The notes: generated by a model from the letters alone, not told the origin. Positions 11,868-24,440 are shown, counted from the first letter of the stretch. The stretch: 64,000 nucleotides of DNA from Phlebiopsis flavidoalba (GCA_035772785.1 JAOCPU010000028.1:124001-188000); one strand, 5' to 3'. Made by a program: numbers and translations.

Positions 11868-13602
11868 CTATCGGCGGCCCGTCCCCTCCTGCATGCGCAG
11901 CTGCAGCTCGATCTCCTCGTAGTACGCCCCGCTGAGGGCCGTCTCCGCGTTCGTGCGCGCAGTTGTTGTATGGGTGCGAAGCCGAGATCGGTCGACATCA
12001 TGTACCCCGAGTCGGAGAGCGTTGTTGTCGCCTCCGCGCCGAGGAGCGTCGGCGCCCAGGCGCTGGAGGTTGAGCATGAGCCGGCATGTCATTGTCACTG
12101 ATACGCTGAAGGCGGGTCAGTATAGGATGTTGTGGCAACGAGGGTACACGAACCTGCTAGAGAATGAGGAGTGAGTATGCCGATGAGGGCGGGCTGTGGA
12201 CAGAGTGAGCCTACTGGGTGAGATGAGATGAGGCGGGATTGCGTACGGGGGCAGAACTGATGAGGTGGGTGAGCGGCGTAGCCAAAAAAGAGACGAGGAG
12301 AGGGACGTACATAGTATGTTAGGCTGTTCGCGCATTGAGCCGCATGCCATGACACTGAAACGAGGTTGGCACAACGGAGAGATGAAACTTGGGAGCGAGC
12401 TTACGCAAAGTACACCGCGCCTAGCGGAACGTGAGTTTAGAAGGCCCGAGCTGAGGATAGATCAACACGTACCGTCGCGCACGATCAACGTCAACAAGTT
12501 GCTGGCCCCCCGATGATGGCCGTGTACTGAAAACCGTTCTTTGTATGTTTTGACAATGGTGAGCGTGAAGATGAGCGAGTCCCAGATGAACAGCGCCTCC
12601 CAAGCAAACGCGTAGCCTGCAAAACAAAACATCAGCGTCGGCTGGTAGCGATGATTTTGATGACCGACGACGCACGTTATGGCACTGGCGACGAACGTGT
12701 CAATGAATGGTCAACTGTTGATGAATTGTAGACTTACGTGTGTCGAGGGGATGAAGATGTTTGCATCCGTTATTCAACAGTGTGACATCCGGCGTTGGAC
12801 CAATAGCAACGTACTTCGACCGTTTGAGTTATATTGCGCTCAGAGAGGTAGTTGAGGCCACCACTCACAATCGCTCCCAGCGGCGAGACCCATGGCGACT
12901 ATCACCATAAACGCCAGTACTCGTCGATCGCGTCTATACAGCGCGTACGTGCGATTAAGAAGCTGTATTACTGCGATTTATTGTGGGTAAATAATGCCAC
13001 AAGGGTGAAAAGAGTAGACACACTCACTTCCGAACAATGACCTGCGTCGCTATCAGGTGTACACAGTCGGTATGTTGAGTAATGTTGACAACTAGAGAAC
13101 ACACACAGGGATCAGCAAGGTGATCACCGTGCGCAGTGCTGTTCGGGTGTGACATACCTCTGTTGGGCGGTTTAGTTGACGTCATTCGGCTCAACGGGAG
13201 ACTCTCACCTCGACGCTCTTGAACATCCAGAAGTTGCCAACGGTCATGACGATATTCTTTGGGTTTGTCAGAACACACCTCGGCAAGAATGAAGGAGTTT
13301 CACGCACAGAAAGCAATGCAAAATAACGATTAAGAAAGAAAAGAGAGGATGCGCCGGTCCGCGGGTTTCGCCATATGTGCCAGTACTCGTCTTGAAATGT
13401 GAGAAGATAGTCCGTAAAATAGTATCGCTTGGAACCATTAGTCTTCTGTAAAGAATGCGTGGGACAGGACATTGAGACGTACTGGTTCCGAGGAGATGAA
13501 AGCAGTTGTTGAGGTATCTATGTGTGTGGTTCGGTCAAGGTTTGCTTATCCGCTATAGCGCGACAAGCGGACTTACACTTGATAGACCTCAGTGTTATCC
13601 AT
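11868..13602 (-). CDS. DUF6533 membrane protein, array copy 1
   Basis: Fungal multi-spanning (about seven-segment) membrane protein of unknown function with an N-terminal DUF6533 domain. The start ATG is at 13602-13600. The short first exon is followed by an exon encoding YLNNCFHLLG, spliced to YYFTDYLLTFQDEYWHIW and then ASSLFFLNRYFALLS, the family's N-terminal signature. Later come NIVMTVGNFWMF (about 13230), VAIGPTPDVTLLNNGC (about 12790-12830) and the TM5 exon AFAWEALFIWDSLIFTLTIV (about 12545-12615) ending with LTLIVRDG. Near the C-terminus are TCRLMLNLQ and an acidic tail ending at TAG 11868. Several introns are evident, plus frame changes in the TM5 exon and the tail. It is the first of four paralogues in the same orientation. 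Confidence 0.75.
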
Positions 13603-14818
13603 AGCAAGACTGAGGACATAGAAAAGGCAAGACAGTGAGCACAAATAAGGGAAGATCGAATTCCAGAGCGGCACGAACAGCGGGAAAGAAGGACGCGAGA
13701 GCGATGCAGTCTTGACCCGCAATCTCGTGGGGTGAATATGCTACAAAGAGGCCCGCTCCGGGTGTCTGAAGGGTGTGGCCACCGGGCAGATCATGGGCTA
13801 CCCTGCTGAGGATGGACGTCGGGGTCGAGGAGACGGGACGCAAAAAATGAACGGTTTCGCGCTTGGGCGGCAAGCTACAAAAGGGCGGCCGCGATGCGCT
13901 AAGTTATCACCTGAGGGTGTATCAAGGCACTGATATCAACGTTCTCGGCTTCCGTGCCATGATTTGTTACCCAATCCGCACACTCGGCCTGCACTGCTAA
14001 AAATACAAATACGAGCCACAAGCGTATGGAAAATCGAGGCGGTAGGCGCAAATCGAATGCAAATGGTATACGCGTCTTGGTAGCGGTGTGGGCGCAGAAA
14101 AGTTTAATCCTTTTGCACAAACTAGAATTGATTGTTTGCCGCCTCGAGACGTTCCCACTCTCGCTGGTCGGGTATCTTGCCTGTCTCGGGAATGCGGGGT
14201 GTTCGATGCGAGTCATCGCGGACTGTCGCAGGAAGGAGATGGTGCAAAATGGGATAAACTGTGTGCCACGTCCGAGCGCCAAAAGTGGTCGGGCCCTGGC
14301 CTGGACAACCAGGGGCAATCTCTCATTCATGCTCCTGCCTTGAGTGTGCTCGCCAAAAATAATCTGCTGTTTTTCGCAGATACACGGCCACTCAATTTCC
14401 CCGTCAGGTTCATCGAATATGGAATATTTGGTAACGACGGGCAACGACAGGAGAAAAGAGTCCCCCGACTTGTGTCTCGGAAGGGGGGGCAGAGTCCGCT
14501 CGTGAAAACGCGGGGCGACGCCACGAAGATTACTCAAATAAAGGTTGGGTCCGGACGGCTATGATCACCCTGTCACGATCATCTCTGATCACCTCCGCGG
14601 TCGACGCCCCGCCCTCCCAGGCACGGCAGCTGTCAAACGAACTGCTCCGCGCCACGGCGGGGGGTAAGCGAAGTCAATCACTGGATCTGTCCCACTCTGT
14701 GGACGTCTATGGACCCACAGTCACCGTGAACGTCGAGTTCGTTGAAGGGCGAGCAGGGCCTCTGCAGGTGTTTAATTTACAGCACGCTCGCCGCCGCACC
14801 GCTCGGGCTCTTGCGGCC
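13603..14818. other. no supported gene
   Basis: Contains a 212-codon minus frame (13899-14537) and an opposing 158-codon plus frame (14088-14564). Neither has a recognisable domain, and both lie over the same DNA. It should hold the promoter of the DUF6533 copy starting at 13602. Confidence 0.4.
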
Positions 14819-16579
14819 TTATCCCATCTCGCGTAGCTCGTGCTCCTCTAATGTTGGCATCCACGCGGTGCCAGCCCGCTCACCGAGGATTCCGGAAAGC
14901 TGTCCTCGCCCGTTATCAGCGTGGTGCGGGATCCGCTGGCGGCCAGGGCGTACGCGGAAACACCACGTTCGTCGACTTCGCATAGCCGAAGTCAGCTGTC
15001 GACTCTCGGGTGCCATAAGCAACCTGGCGGTGCAAATTTAGCATGAGTCTGGACATCATCGTGACAGAGATACCTGCTCAAACGTTAGTACCGTAGGTTC
15101 AGGTGAGCACGCGGCCTTTTGAGACTCACTTGCTGGCCAGCGTAGACAGAACACCACGGAGGGCAGGCTAAGGGCAGGGCATGGGGTCAACGTTTCTGAC
15201 GTGATGGCCAAAACCGATACGCACGGCAAGGAGCTGGAGTTTGGATAGTCAGAAATGCTGCATGCAAAGCGTGAGGTGATGTGACGTACATAAAACGTCA
15301 GCGTGTTCGCACACTGATCGCGCACGCCATTACTCTAGCCGATTGTCAGTTGCCTGTCCAAAGCAGCATGTGCTGGTGACACTACTCACGGCAAAATAGA
15401 TCGCACCTGAGTAGTCGGCTATCAACTGAATATTCATATAATGTAATCATGAGGAAACGTACCGTCGCGGGTGATGAGCGTCACGAGGTCGTTATGTCCA
15501 GTATGCGCAAATCGGAACCGTTCTTGATACGATTTGTAAAACGTCAAGGAAAAAAAAATGAGCAAAATCAATAGGAAAAGAGATTCCCAGGCGACGGCAA
15601 TTCCTGACGCGTCCAAGCGTTGTTAATTGATCGACGCGCCCTTTACTCTAAGGACCTACGTATAGCACTAAATAAACAACTCTTAGCTATGTACGAATCC
15701 TTGGAGGGGAGATAAGACTCACGAAATTTTGGATGACGCTATGTGGCAGCCTAAGGATAATATTACTTCCGACTTCTGACCAATTACAACGCACTGCGTG
15801 ACAATCATCAATCATTTTAACTCATGAAACTTTCAGCAGGAGCTCACGATTGATAAAGCCCCAAGGATACCCCCGGTACCAAAAATTAAGACGGCTACCC
15901 GGCGACTTCGTCCGTAAAGAGCATATGTTCTTAGAGATTGAATTTACTGCAAAGTGTCAGCCTGTGGTCCGAGAGTAATAGGTTGTACTCACACGCGACC
16001 ATACACTGAGAGAAAATGAGGGCAACTTGACGAAATAACGCATAGTCGGAGCAACTGCGTAAGATATGAGATTTAATATATTACAAATGGCCGAGGAACT
16101 CATTCCCTCACCTCTGGACAGCATCAGTCGCGGTGTTCAATCATGCGACGAGGAAATCATCTCACCCTCGCAGAGTCGAAATGAGAAAAGTTGCCTGCAG
16201 CTATTATGATATTCTAAGAATATTGAGTACAACGATCAGCAAGTGATACGCCGCCGAAGCTGATCACATACCGCACAAAGCGCAAAGTATCTGTTGATAA
16301 AGAACACAAGTGAGGGCCCCCCTTTGGCATTAGTCCAGATCCTTTCGCGTTCATCGGCCGAACGTCAGGACATGGTCGTAAATCAATATAACTAGGAGTC
16401 GAACGTTTCAGTACCCCCAGAACTAAGGATAACTGGATAAGCCCACCTATGCCTAGCAGCGTTAAGTAATTATGTATGTATCTGCATGCTCCACGTTGGC
16501 TCTGAGTCCACAGTAGACGGTAGTGGGGAACGCACATCTGTGACCACGGCACGTCCTTCGCATCGCCAGTAATATCCAT
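14819..16579 (-). CDS. DUF6533 membrane protein, array copy 2
   Basis: Paralogue of the copies at 11868, 17588 and 20696. The proposed start ATG is at 16579. A second exon encodes YIHNYLTLLGI (about 16485), then VRLLVILIYDHVLTF (about 16420-16375) and a Glu/Arg loop leading to PSLVFFINRYFALC (about 16320-16275). Further blocks are CSDYALFRQVALIFSQ (about 16050-16000), TYALYGRSRRVAVLIFG (about 15920-15865) and the TM5 exon AVAWESLFLLILLIFFSLTF (about 15540-15600). The latter is followed by LVTLITRDG, then QCANTLTFYV (near 15300) and MSRLMLNLHR (near 15045). Frame changes occur in the DUF6533 loop. The C-terminal end is uncertain, because the frame after 15000 is ambiguous. Confidence 0.68.
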
Positions 16580-17587
16580 CGTAAGCCAAATTGGGGAAGT
16601 CAGCCTGGGCACCAGCGGAAAACGTTCACGCTGGCAGGAGACTACGCATGTCAGGAGAGGAGCAAGGGGCGTTGCGTGTCGCCAGGCACGACACACTGTC
16701 TTATACAGTACTGCGCAGACCGGCTGAGCCAGCGCCGACGGTATGTATAAACCTGTCGAATTGCTATTTCCATGTCCGGTGGCAAAGGTGAATCTGGCCA
16801 ACAGGATGGTTGCAGTGATGGCAAACCGCACCGCCCAGTTCCGAAGTCGGAGAGCGATAGCAGTAAGGCTTCGTATGTCACACGATGCAAGACAACTCCC
16901 GTTGGCTTTTCGTATCGTTCAAATATGCCTAGTGTAAGTATATGCAAATGCATTGATGCGCAGCTCAGAGGGAGTAACAAACGACGTACAACAGTGGTGA
17001 CCTAGACAAGGGTCCATTGATGTACCTGACGCGATGTCGTCTCCGAGCTAAGGTCAGCCTGGGTTTGATGAATACAGTTTGTCATAGCATTGCCACCTTC
17101 CGTAGTGCACACATGTCCCCATGCATTCGCGTCAGGGTCCTGAGTGGTGAAGTAGCGGCGGTCATGGTCAACCTCTCGACGAGAGACGCCCAAAGCACGG
17201 TGTCTTCAGAGAGCGCTTAGGAGGGCGACAAGCCACAAAAGGAAGGCCAGTAGGAACAGTCGAATCTCGATACAGAGGTAACGCAGACTAATTTTGGGAT
17301 CGGTATTATATGATGTCTATCGTTACAAATATTCTATTGACACCCTCGTAAATTTTAATCTAAAATCAAGATGAGGTTATTTTAACCACGCTCAGGCTGA
17401 TATTAGGGGTACCGTCAGAAACTAGCTGAAAGCGGCCTGGAAAACTCCGCTAATCCTAAGCTTGAATTATAATTGGAGGGAAGTCATGTACCACAACGTA
17501 TAAAGAAATATTCTTCTAGACAGAAACCATCAGATTGAGCCGCAAGTCCCCAACATCGGTCTATTTTCGCACCTAGTGGTTTGAGGC
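16580..17587. other. unresolved insert within the DUF6533 array
   Basis: On the minus strand there are two isolated hydrophobic segments: IRLFLLAFLLWLVALLSA near 17265-17210 and WAVRFAITATILLARFTFAT near 16835-16780. A Cys-containing polar stretch lies between them. They could belong to a small membrane protein gene starting near 17.3 kb, but no DUF6533 signature and no continuous exon structure could be built. Confidence 0.3.
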
Positions 17588-19250
17588 CTAGTCCACGAGT
17601 TGGACACCATTCACGATGGTCCATGTTTTGTCATCTCGCTCGACAATGCTCTCTCCGCTCCCACTAGGAAGGGTGCCAGGACCCGGGATATTTATTTGGT
17701 CCAAGCGCAGCACCAGGTGGGTTGACTGCGCGTGCTGCAACTCAGCCGGTTTACGTTGACCAGTCCTCGACTCTTCTCCCAGTAATTTTGGGTGCCCAAT
17801 TGAGAAGTAGTCGCACGACGGTCATTATCACTGCAATGCTGCTCACGTGAGTCACCATGGTGAAGAAGATAGGACTTTTACTCCTATTCGTAGCCTTACC
17901 AGCTAGCAAAGCTTGATAGCACTCCTGTGATACTTGGCTAGAGGTAGAAGTTAGCTCCGTTTTTGTTCAGATAAATCTAAGCCCATACAGAGAGTAACTG
18001 AGCTCTGCATTAGCACAGTCATCTCACTGAGGATGTTACTATCTCTTACATAGTATGTCAAGCTATTAGCGCAATGAGCAAGCGCCATGACCCTAAAACA
18101 GATAAAAATAAGAGAAGATCAATCAGAGATTGCTGGTAACTCCAAGGACCTACATAAAATATACAGCGCCTAGAGTGCGATGAGTCAGCTAGAATGGCGA
18201 CATGAAAGCACCCGCGTACCATCTCGCACAATTAATGTGACTAGACTTTGAGCACCTAACACGGCTGTGCTGTGTTGGTACAAGCCTTGATACGTTTTGA
18301 CGACAGTGAGCGCGAAAATGGACAAGTCCCATATAAGGAGGAGCTCCCACGGCAGCGCGTAGTCTTCGTTCAAGAGTCAAAGAGTCAGCAGTTTTATTCA
18401 TACTGTCGGTGCATCTGGCCCAAACAAGAGCTGTACATACGTATGGCCCTAAATCCGACAAGGGTGGGGGTGAAAAACTCGAAGCATGACATGTTAAGGC
18501 ATGTACTTGCATATGTCGAGATGCGGAGATTGTGCATTCGCTGTTCAACGTCACAGTTGGTGTCTGACCGAAAGTAACATACTGGGAAGTCACCCCATGA
18601 GATTCACGTGGTTGACTTCGATCGCATGCCCCACACTCACGCTGGTACCAGCAAGCAGGGCGATTGCAAATACAACCATGGAAGTGATCGTTACACCAGT
18701 TTCTATTGTATAGCGCGGAAGTACGCAGTACCTGTATATCTATGACGGTTTTGGTAAGCCGTTGAGCTAAGCAGACAGCAAGCGAGGATATACATACGCG
18801 CGATGATCGCTTGAATTGTCATCAAGCTGACAAGTCGATAGAGCGAATAGCGTTCACAGCTATAACAGAAATGAATTTCCAGTGTAATTAAGGAAGTTTT
18901 GGCAAAATGATATGACCAAGATATGACACCTAACCTCTTCATACGTTGCATTAAATTTATCATCAAATGTGATAATAACGGCGAAGACGAAGGGATCCTC
19001 ACTTTAATAGTGTCAAAAAACGTCCAGAAACTGGCTACGGTCATTACTAGATGCTTAACGTCAAATCCCCTGATGTGAATATGACAATGTCTATTGAGAT
19101 TGACCGTCACTTACAGATGATAGTGCATAGTATCGATTTACCAGGAATAAATATGATGCGCCAGTTCGAGGGGTGTGCCATATATACACAATTTCCTCCT
19201 CGAGAGTGAGTAAGTGATCGTAAAGCAGGACCACTAAGGACCTCTTCATT
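17588..19250 (-). CDS. DUF6533 membrane protein, array copy 3, N-terminus unresolved
   Basis: The family signature LVVLLYDHLLTLEEEIVYIW is clear at about 19240-19180, followed by ASYLFLVNRYYALSS. Next come HLVMTVASFWTF (about 19050-19015), CERYSLYRLVSLMTIQAIIA (about 18860-18800), a TM4 block VTITSMVVFAIALLAG in a shifted frame, and FGQTPTVTLNSEC (about 18580-18540). The TM5 exon ALPWELLLIWDLSIFALTVV (about 18300-18360) is followed by LVTLIVRDG, then MALAHCANSLTYYV (about 18095-18050). The presumed last exon (about 17740 to TAG 17588) is open but not recognisably conserved. The first exons found in copies 1, 2 and 4 (YLNN-type) could not be identified, so the 5' end may be degenerate. It may be a decaying copy. 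Confidence 0.6.
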
Positions 19251-19287
19251 GTTTAGCCGTGCAAGCTGTCTATGATTTGATATGCAT

Positions 19288-19335
19288 CTGGGAAAACGGG
19301 TTGCCGTATTTAGTACTAAAATAGTCCTATTTATG
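19288..19335 (+). repeat. inverted repeat, left arm
   Basis: Begins CTGGGAAAACGGGT. The same 14 bases begin the reverse complement of the right arm at 20497-20545, and similarity continues through TTAG.ACTAAAATAG. It may mark the ends of an old DNA transposon or MITE. Confidence 0.45.
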
Positions 19336-20496
19336 CTATTTAGAAGCCGTAGTTGGAATAGATGCCCGTCGTCTAATGAGCAAGGTCCCCAAAAATTGGC
19401 CATTTAATTCGGGCTATTTTATGGCAAAATTAGCTCTAAAACATGCATCAATTGCGAAACAAAATGAACCACTTGCGAGACGCTACAATCACAGCTCATG
19501 AGCAGGAACCAGACAATTTGTTTAAAACACATATTATATTATAGCGCAAGATTGATACATAGATACACATGCGCAAAGTCTGCTACTCACACATACAGAA
19601 CTTACCAATCTGTTCATTGGTTGAAGGTGAGGGGGTGATCCGAGTGATGTTGAAGCTAGTGCGTGGGCGGCTTCAATGTTGGGAGCCGGGGAAGTCAGCA
19701 TCCCACTGCTGTAAGGCCTAGGCTGATGAGCACACACTGCGACAGCTGACAATGGGGTGTTACTTACAAATATTAGTGCTTATACCGATGGTCGGAATGC
19801 GTCAGAGCAACCATCGACGCACGAGGTCTGAGAGGAAGAGGATCAAACAAGAACTAAAATGAGAATGAAAACTCACAATCTACACCTCACCGCGCTGAGT
19901 TCCCAGTTTCTTAGTTGCTGTGGTGAACCATCATTGAACTGTTAAGTTGGCGAGTGTCGCAAAACATATCCAGTGGCGGCGTACCTGTAAGCTGATTAAG
20001 CCATGGTGGCCACCCACTCGAACTCGGTAGAGTCGGCACCTCCGACGGTTTTGACCTCGTGCGCTGGCCCCGGGGTACGTTTGGTTTGGTGTCTTGGCGT
20101 TGAGGTTCGCTTGGGCAGCGGGTGGACAGGCAGGTGAAGCAGGCTAAGCTGGAGGATGGTGGCGGTAACGGAGAAGTTTCGAGCATTCACTCGTCGTCTG
20201 CGACGCTGATGATATACGCTCGCAGGGCGCCATGACGTCATACTGTCAGTTTGATTCGCTCGATAGTGACCATCAGCAATCGTGACCCATCAGTTACACC
20301 TTGTCACGCGGGGGACACCGAAGAGCAAGGCAAACCCAGCCAACGTCGGAGAGGCCTCTCAGGTTGGGAATGAGTCTCGGGGTAGAAATACTCACGCTCA
20401 GGTATGGCCTGCGCTTATTAGTTCATTCAGAACTTTCCCTAAAATATCAAAAAACTAGGATTGAACTAGAAACCCAATAGCGGAAATTAGTGCAGT

Positions 20497-20545
20497 AATA
20501 CCGTATGCCTATTTTAGTGCTAATTAGGAACACCCGTTTTCCCAG
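20497..20545 (-). repeat. inverted repeat, right arm
   Basis: Reverse-strand partner of 19288-19335. It shares an identical 14-base core (CTGGGAAAACGGGT) plus about two thirds of the next 29 positions. No transposase is recognisable between the arms. Confidence 0.45.
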
Positions 20546-20695
20546 AGCTTACGTTAGATGTCAAACATTTCCAGCTTGCCAGCCTTCGCCAATAGAGCGT
20601 TTAGATACCGGATCATGTCACTAGTCACTAGTCACTATACACGCCCCAATACTCCATATATTTGTCACCAACCTATCTCTAAAAGTACGATGACT

Positions 20696-22399
20696 TCATG
20701 AATCTTCCGAGCCCGCTGTGCTATCATCTGAAGAATCATTGTTCGGCATACGTGCACGAAAGACCATGTCTGTCGAGAGGGGCGTGGCCAGGCTCGACGG
20801 TGAGTTCAGTCGGATGACGGGCAGTTGTACGATGAAGATTGAGCAGGAGCCTTGACATCATCGTAAACGGATATACTAATTATACGCAAAATGGTGGTTG
20901 TTAGTAGACAAAGTTTCGACAAGGATACACATGTGTTCTACATACCTACTCGAGAAGGTGGAGAGAACTCCAATGAGTGAGGGGCTGTGGGTAGACTTGT
21001 GAGCAAATAATGTTGATTCGGCCAAATGATGCATTTTTCTGTACCGATAAGAACTAAAGAAATTGCGTCAATGCTGGACGAGATCCAGAACGGGCATCTG
21101 GCGTTCTCACGTAGTATGTTAAACTATTAGCGCATTGCGCACAAGCCATGATGCTGTGTACGAGGTACCATATGGATCAGAGGAGCATGACTAATGGGGA
21201 AACCATACTCACGCAAAATATATAGCACCTATCAGAACAGACCGTGAGCCTCGAGCAGAAATTATGGTAACAGTGCGTACCGTCTCGGACGATCAATGTC
21301 ACTATACTCTGGGCACCGGAAATTGCGGCTCGTAAGGATAACTCTTTGTACGTCTTGACAATGGTGAGTGTAAAGATGAAAGAGTCCCATATGAAGAGCG
21401 CTTCCCACGCAAACGCGTATTCTTTTGGAATGATCAGCATGTGAGCTCCTCACATCGTACTAGGACGACTCACGTATAGCCCTGATGTGAGAGATATGTT
21501 AACGTTCAAGCGAAGAAAGAGCTTTTTTCACGTACACATGACGCGGCGATGTGATGATGCAACCGTTGTTCAATGAAACACCTGGCGTCGGGCCGATAGC
21601 GACAAACTATAGGACACGGTAAGCTTCGTACCCAAAAGAACCGTGACATGTGATGCTTACAATGGCTCCTGCAGATAAGCCTGCGGCTACAATGCCCATC
21701 AAGCCCAGTATACGCCGATCCCGCCTGTACAATGCGTATGTGCGAAGGAGCTGTATGACTTGAATTCAGGCATCAGTACGGTGCAAAACTCGTGAGTAAG
21801 CGAACTCACTTCCTACTATGACTTGAGTTGCTATAAGACTGAGTAGCCGATACGTCGAGTAGTGTTCGCAACTATGAGTTATGAAGCGTACGGTTTAGCG
21901 AAGGCGCCGATAAGAAAAAACAACATCCTACTAACCTCTAATTTGCGGAAAGGGTGTCGGACAACGAGTCTTGCATACGCTTCATAGCCATGACTTTACC
22001 TCCACCGTTGCAAATATCCAGAAGTTTCCCGCGGTCATTACGATGTTCTTCAGTACGTTAGCTGTAGCCCATAGAGCGTTGATGGTAAATTAGGAACTCA
22101 CTGAAATCAGGGCGAAATAACGATTGATTAAAAAAAGGCAGGATGCGCCCGTTCGTGGGTTGCTCCATATGTACGAGAGCTCATCTTTTACGGTCAAGAT
22201 GTGATCATAAAAAAGGATAACTGATGAGTTCAATTTAATAGCTTAGTCGTTGAAGCTGGGAGAATGAGTCTGATGGACGTACCGACGCCGAGAAGATGGC
22301 AGTAATTATTGAGGTATCTGATAACAGCGAGGATGAGTGCTGAACGCATAGGAAAGTATAGAGTGCAATTCACATTTGGTCAAGGGGTGTATAAATCAT
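20696..22399 (-). CDS. DUF6533 membrane protein, array copy 4
   Basis: The best-preserved copy. The start ATG is at 22399-22397 (MIYTPLDQ). A 56-nt intron precedes the exon YLNNYCHLLGV, with splice sites at the same places as in copy 1. The signature FLYDHILTVKDELSYIW and ASCLFLINRYFALIS follow (about 22200-22110). Then come NIVMTAGNFWIF (about 22050), FVAIGPTPGVSLNNGC (about 21610-21560), the TM5 exon AFAWEALFIWDSFIFTLTIV (about 21360-21420) with IVTLIVRDG, and MSRLLLNLHR (near 20850). The tail contains LSTDMVFRARMP and an acidic Ser/Asp end. A frame change separates the LNLHR block from the tail. The stop is TGA at 20696-20698. Copies 1 and 2 have a similar S-T-[DN]-hydrophobic tail motif, supporting common descent. 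Confidence 0.75.
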
Positions 22400-23716
22400 C
22401 TTAGAAACGTGATAAGCTAGTGGAATTAAAATAAGTGGGTCGGGAAGCTCTACGTGGGCGGACAAGGAGATCCCGCCCTGTGTCGTCTCCTTATATGTTC
22501 AATGCGAAAGACCGGGCGCAGCATCACGCCGACGGTTCATGGAAGCTTATAGCGTTCAAGCTCGAACCTAGTAAAGGGTGAATCCATAGCCTGATCATCA
22601 GGCACTGTTTCCTGAAGTACCTCTGCGCACTTCGCCTTCTCACGGGATGTACAAATCGAAGCGACCGCACTGCACTAGACAAGCGACATGGCATGATTCA
22701 TTAGGTCTGCTAAACTCAAGAGTCGAGTAGGCTCACGTACGTGGGTAACACACAGAGAGACGCTCTCTGAGAGGCGACAGTCCCGGCCGGCTGTCCGATT
22801 GACTCGCGGCACAAACAGCAATCACCTTTGGGACAATCAATGACCGGAATGGATCGCTTTTACACGGCAGACTAGAGATGGCCGTTGCCCGAGAAGACCG
22901 CTTCACGGCCTTGGGCTCAGCCTTTGTATAACGAGAACCACGCGCGTACCTGTGCATGAGAGAATCGGACAAGCGTGTGTTAGGCGTTAGAAATACGTGG
23001 ATAGCGCTCTACTAAGTCCGGCGTGGAAGCTCGTTGAAATCAGGACACTCTGCTGATCATGATATTGCGACGTTCTAGCTCGTGTCTTTGCCACATGCCC
23101 GCAGCGGTTGAGAATGTGGGGCAGACATACCAAAGGACTCGATTTGCATGCCTCATTTCCACAGGAGCTCAAACAAGAACACTGAGACATCTCATCCCCA
23201 CCATGAGCGCATGCAAGATGTGGCAACGTCCGTGTCCGTCGCATATATCAACAGTTTATGGCGGCTGGTTAACGTTTGGAAAGAAACAGGGAGCTATGCG
23301 GAAAAACGCATCAACAGAAGAGTCTGACACAAGGGTCCGACGCGCGACATGCACCGAAGACGCATCGCATCGCAGCGCACGCAGACAGTGATGTACGCCG
23401 TCAAGTAAATAGCACCACCCAAAAGGCAGGGACGGCTCGAACCAGCTGACAGTGAACCTAGAAGAAAGGCGACCGGTGTTCTCGCTTGTATGGACTACAA
23501 CAGCACTGATGGATCCCACGCGGTTGTAGAAGTGTGAAGTAGACGGCGGAGAGCAAGAGGAAAGCATGTGTCATAGCATCATTGTGCATGTGAGTAAGGA
23601 TACAGAATAAAGCCTGACAGCGAACGGCGGCCGTGCACCGAGACACGTCGCGGAGAACGTGATTTCCCTATCCCAAGCCAAATAGGAGCCCAAGGTCGCA
23701 CTTAAGAACGGCACGC
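22400..23716. other. no gene recognised
   Basis: Short overlapping open frames only. Presumed promoter side of DUF6533 copy 4 and 3' flank of the eL20 gene. Confidence 0.4.
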
Positions 23717-24440
23717 TTAGAAGGTGGTTGGGCGGTGGGCGACGAAGGTCGATCGGGCCTTGGTGACGCCGGTGAGGAAGGGGGAACTTGAGTTCGGGGT
23801 AAGCAGCTGCCTGATGTAGGGGCGGCGGATGTCATCGGTCTTCTCAATCTCAACGACACGGAGAATCTGTGGGACATGAGTTGGACCCATAGCACTCAGA
23901 TATGTTGTTGCGCACGTGGATAGACCGGAAGCGGGCACGGTGACGAGCGGCCATGTCCTGGTAGAGGGCCTTGACAGCATCAGCACGAGAGAGTTCACGG
24001 AACTCCTTGTACATGTTGTGGGTGCCGGAGCGAGAGTCATAACGGAGCCAGATACCGAAGTTCTTGACCTTCAGAGGCTTCTTCTCGTGGATCTAGAGGG
24101 TCAACGCCGCGCAAAAGGGACGCAGAACGCTGTAGTTAGCCTCCCATTCCGCCTGCCACTTGAACGGCTGCAAGGGACATCAACGTGTGTATGATACGTA
24201 CAACATTGACACCAATGATCTCGCCGGAGGCCTTCTTGACCTTCTTCAATTGACTGAGACTCGGTTAGCAAAGTGTCGGCATGAACCCTTGCGTAGGACG
24301 CACCGGAGGAAGTACCAGAAACGAGACTTGGCGACGACCCTCGTTAGGCGCAAAGATGCGCATACGGTAGATCTTGGGGGTAGGCTCCGCCTCAGTGGGG
24401 AGATGGCGGACCCGACGACTTGGAACTCCTGGAGAGGCAT
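23717..24440 (-). CDS. RPL20: 60S ribosomal protein eL20 (L18a/L20)
   Basis: Structural protein of the large ribosomal subunit. The start [19 protein letters not shown] is at 24440, followed by [90 protein letters not shown] and [11 protein letters not shown], ending at TAA 23717. Length and block order fit the family. The ATG follows directly on a 3' splice site with a perfect TACTAAC branch point; the intron (24441-24589) therefore sits in the 5' leader, with a GTAAG donor. Three coding introns are also evident. Two opposite one-base shifts near 23785-23760 replace the conserved segment after QLLTPN. In an essential protein this is more plausibly sequence error than real change. A further shift lies near NE/VVAK. 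Confidence 0.92.

Larger units (their letters stand above)
19251..20695. other. spacer between array copies 3 and 4
   Basis: No protein family recognised. A minus frame at 19911-20186 is Pro/Ser-rich without motifs. The spacer carries the two arms of a diverged inverted repeat. Confidence 0.4.

Noticed and set aside
13899..14564. Overlapping 212-codon minus and 158-codon plus frames
   Set aside because: They overlap on opposite strands, lack domains and show no intron structure, so neither is called as a gene.
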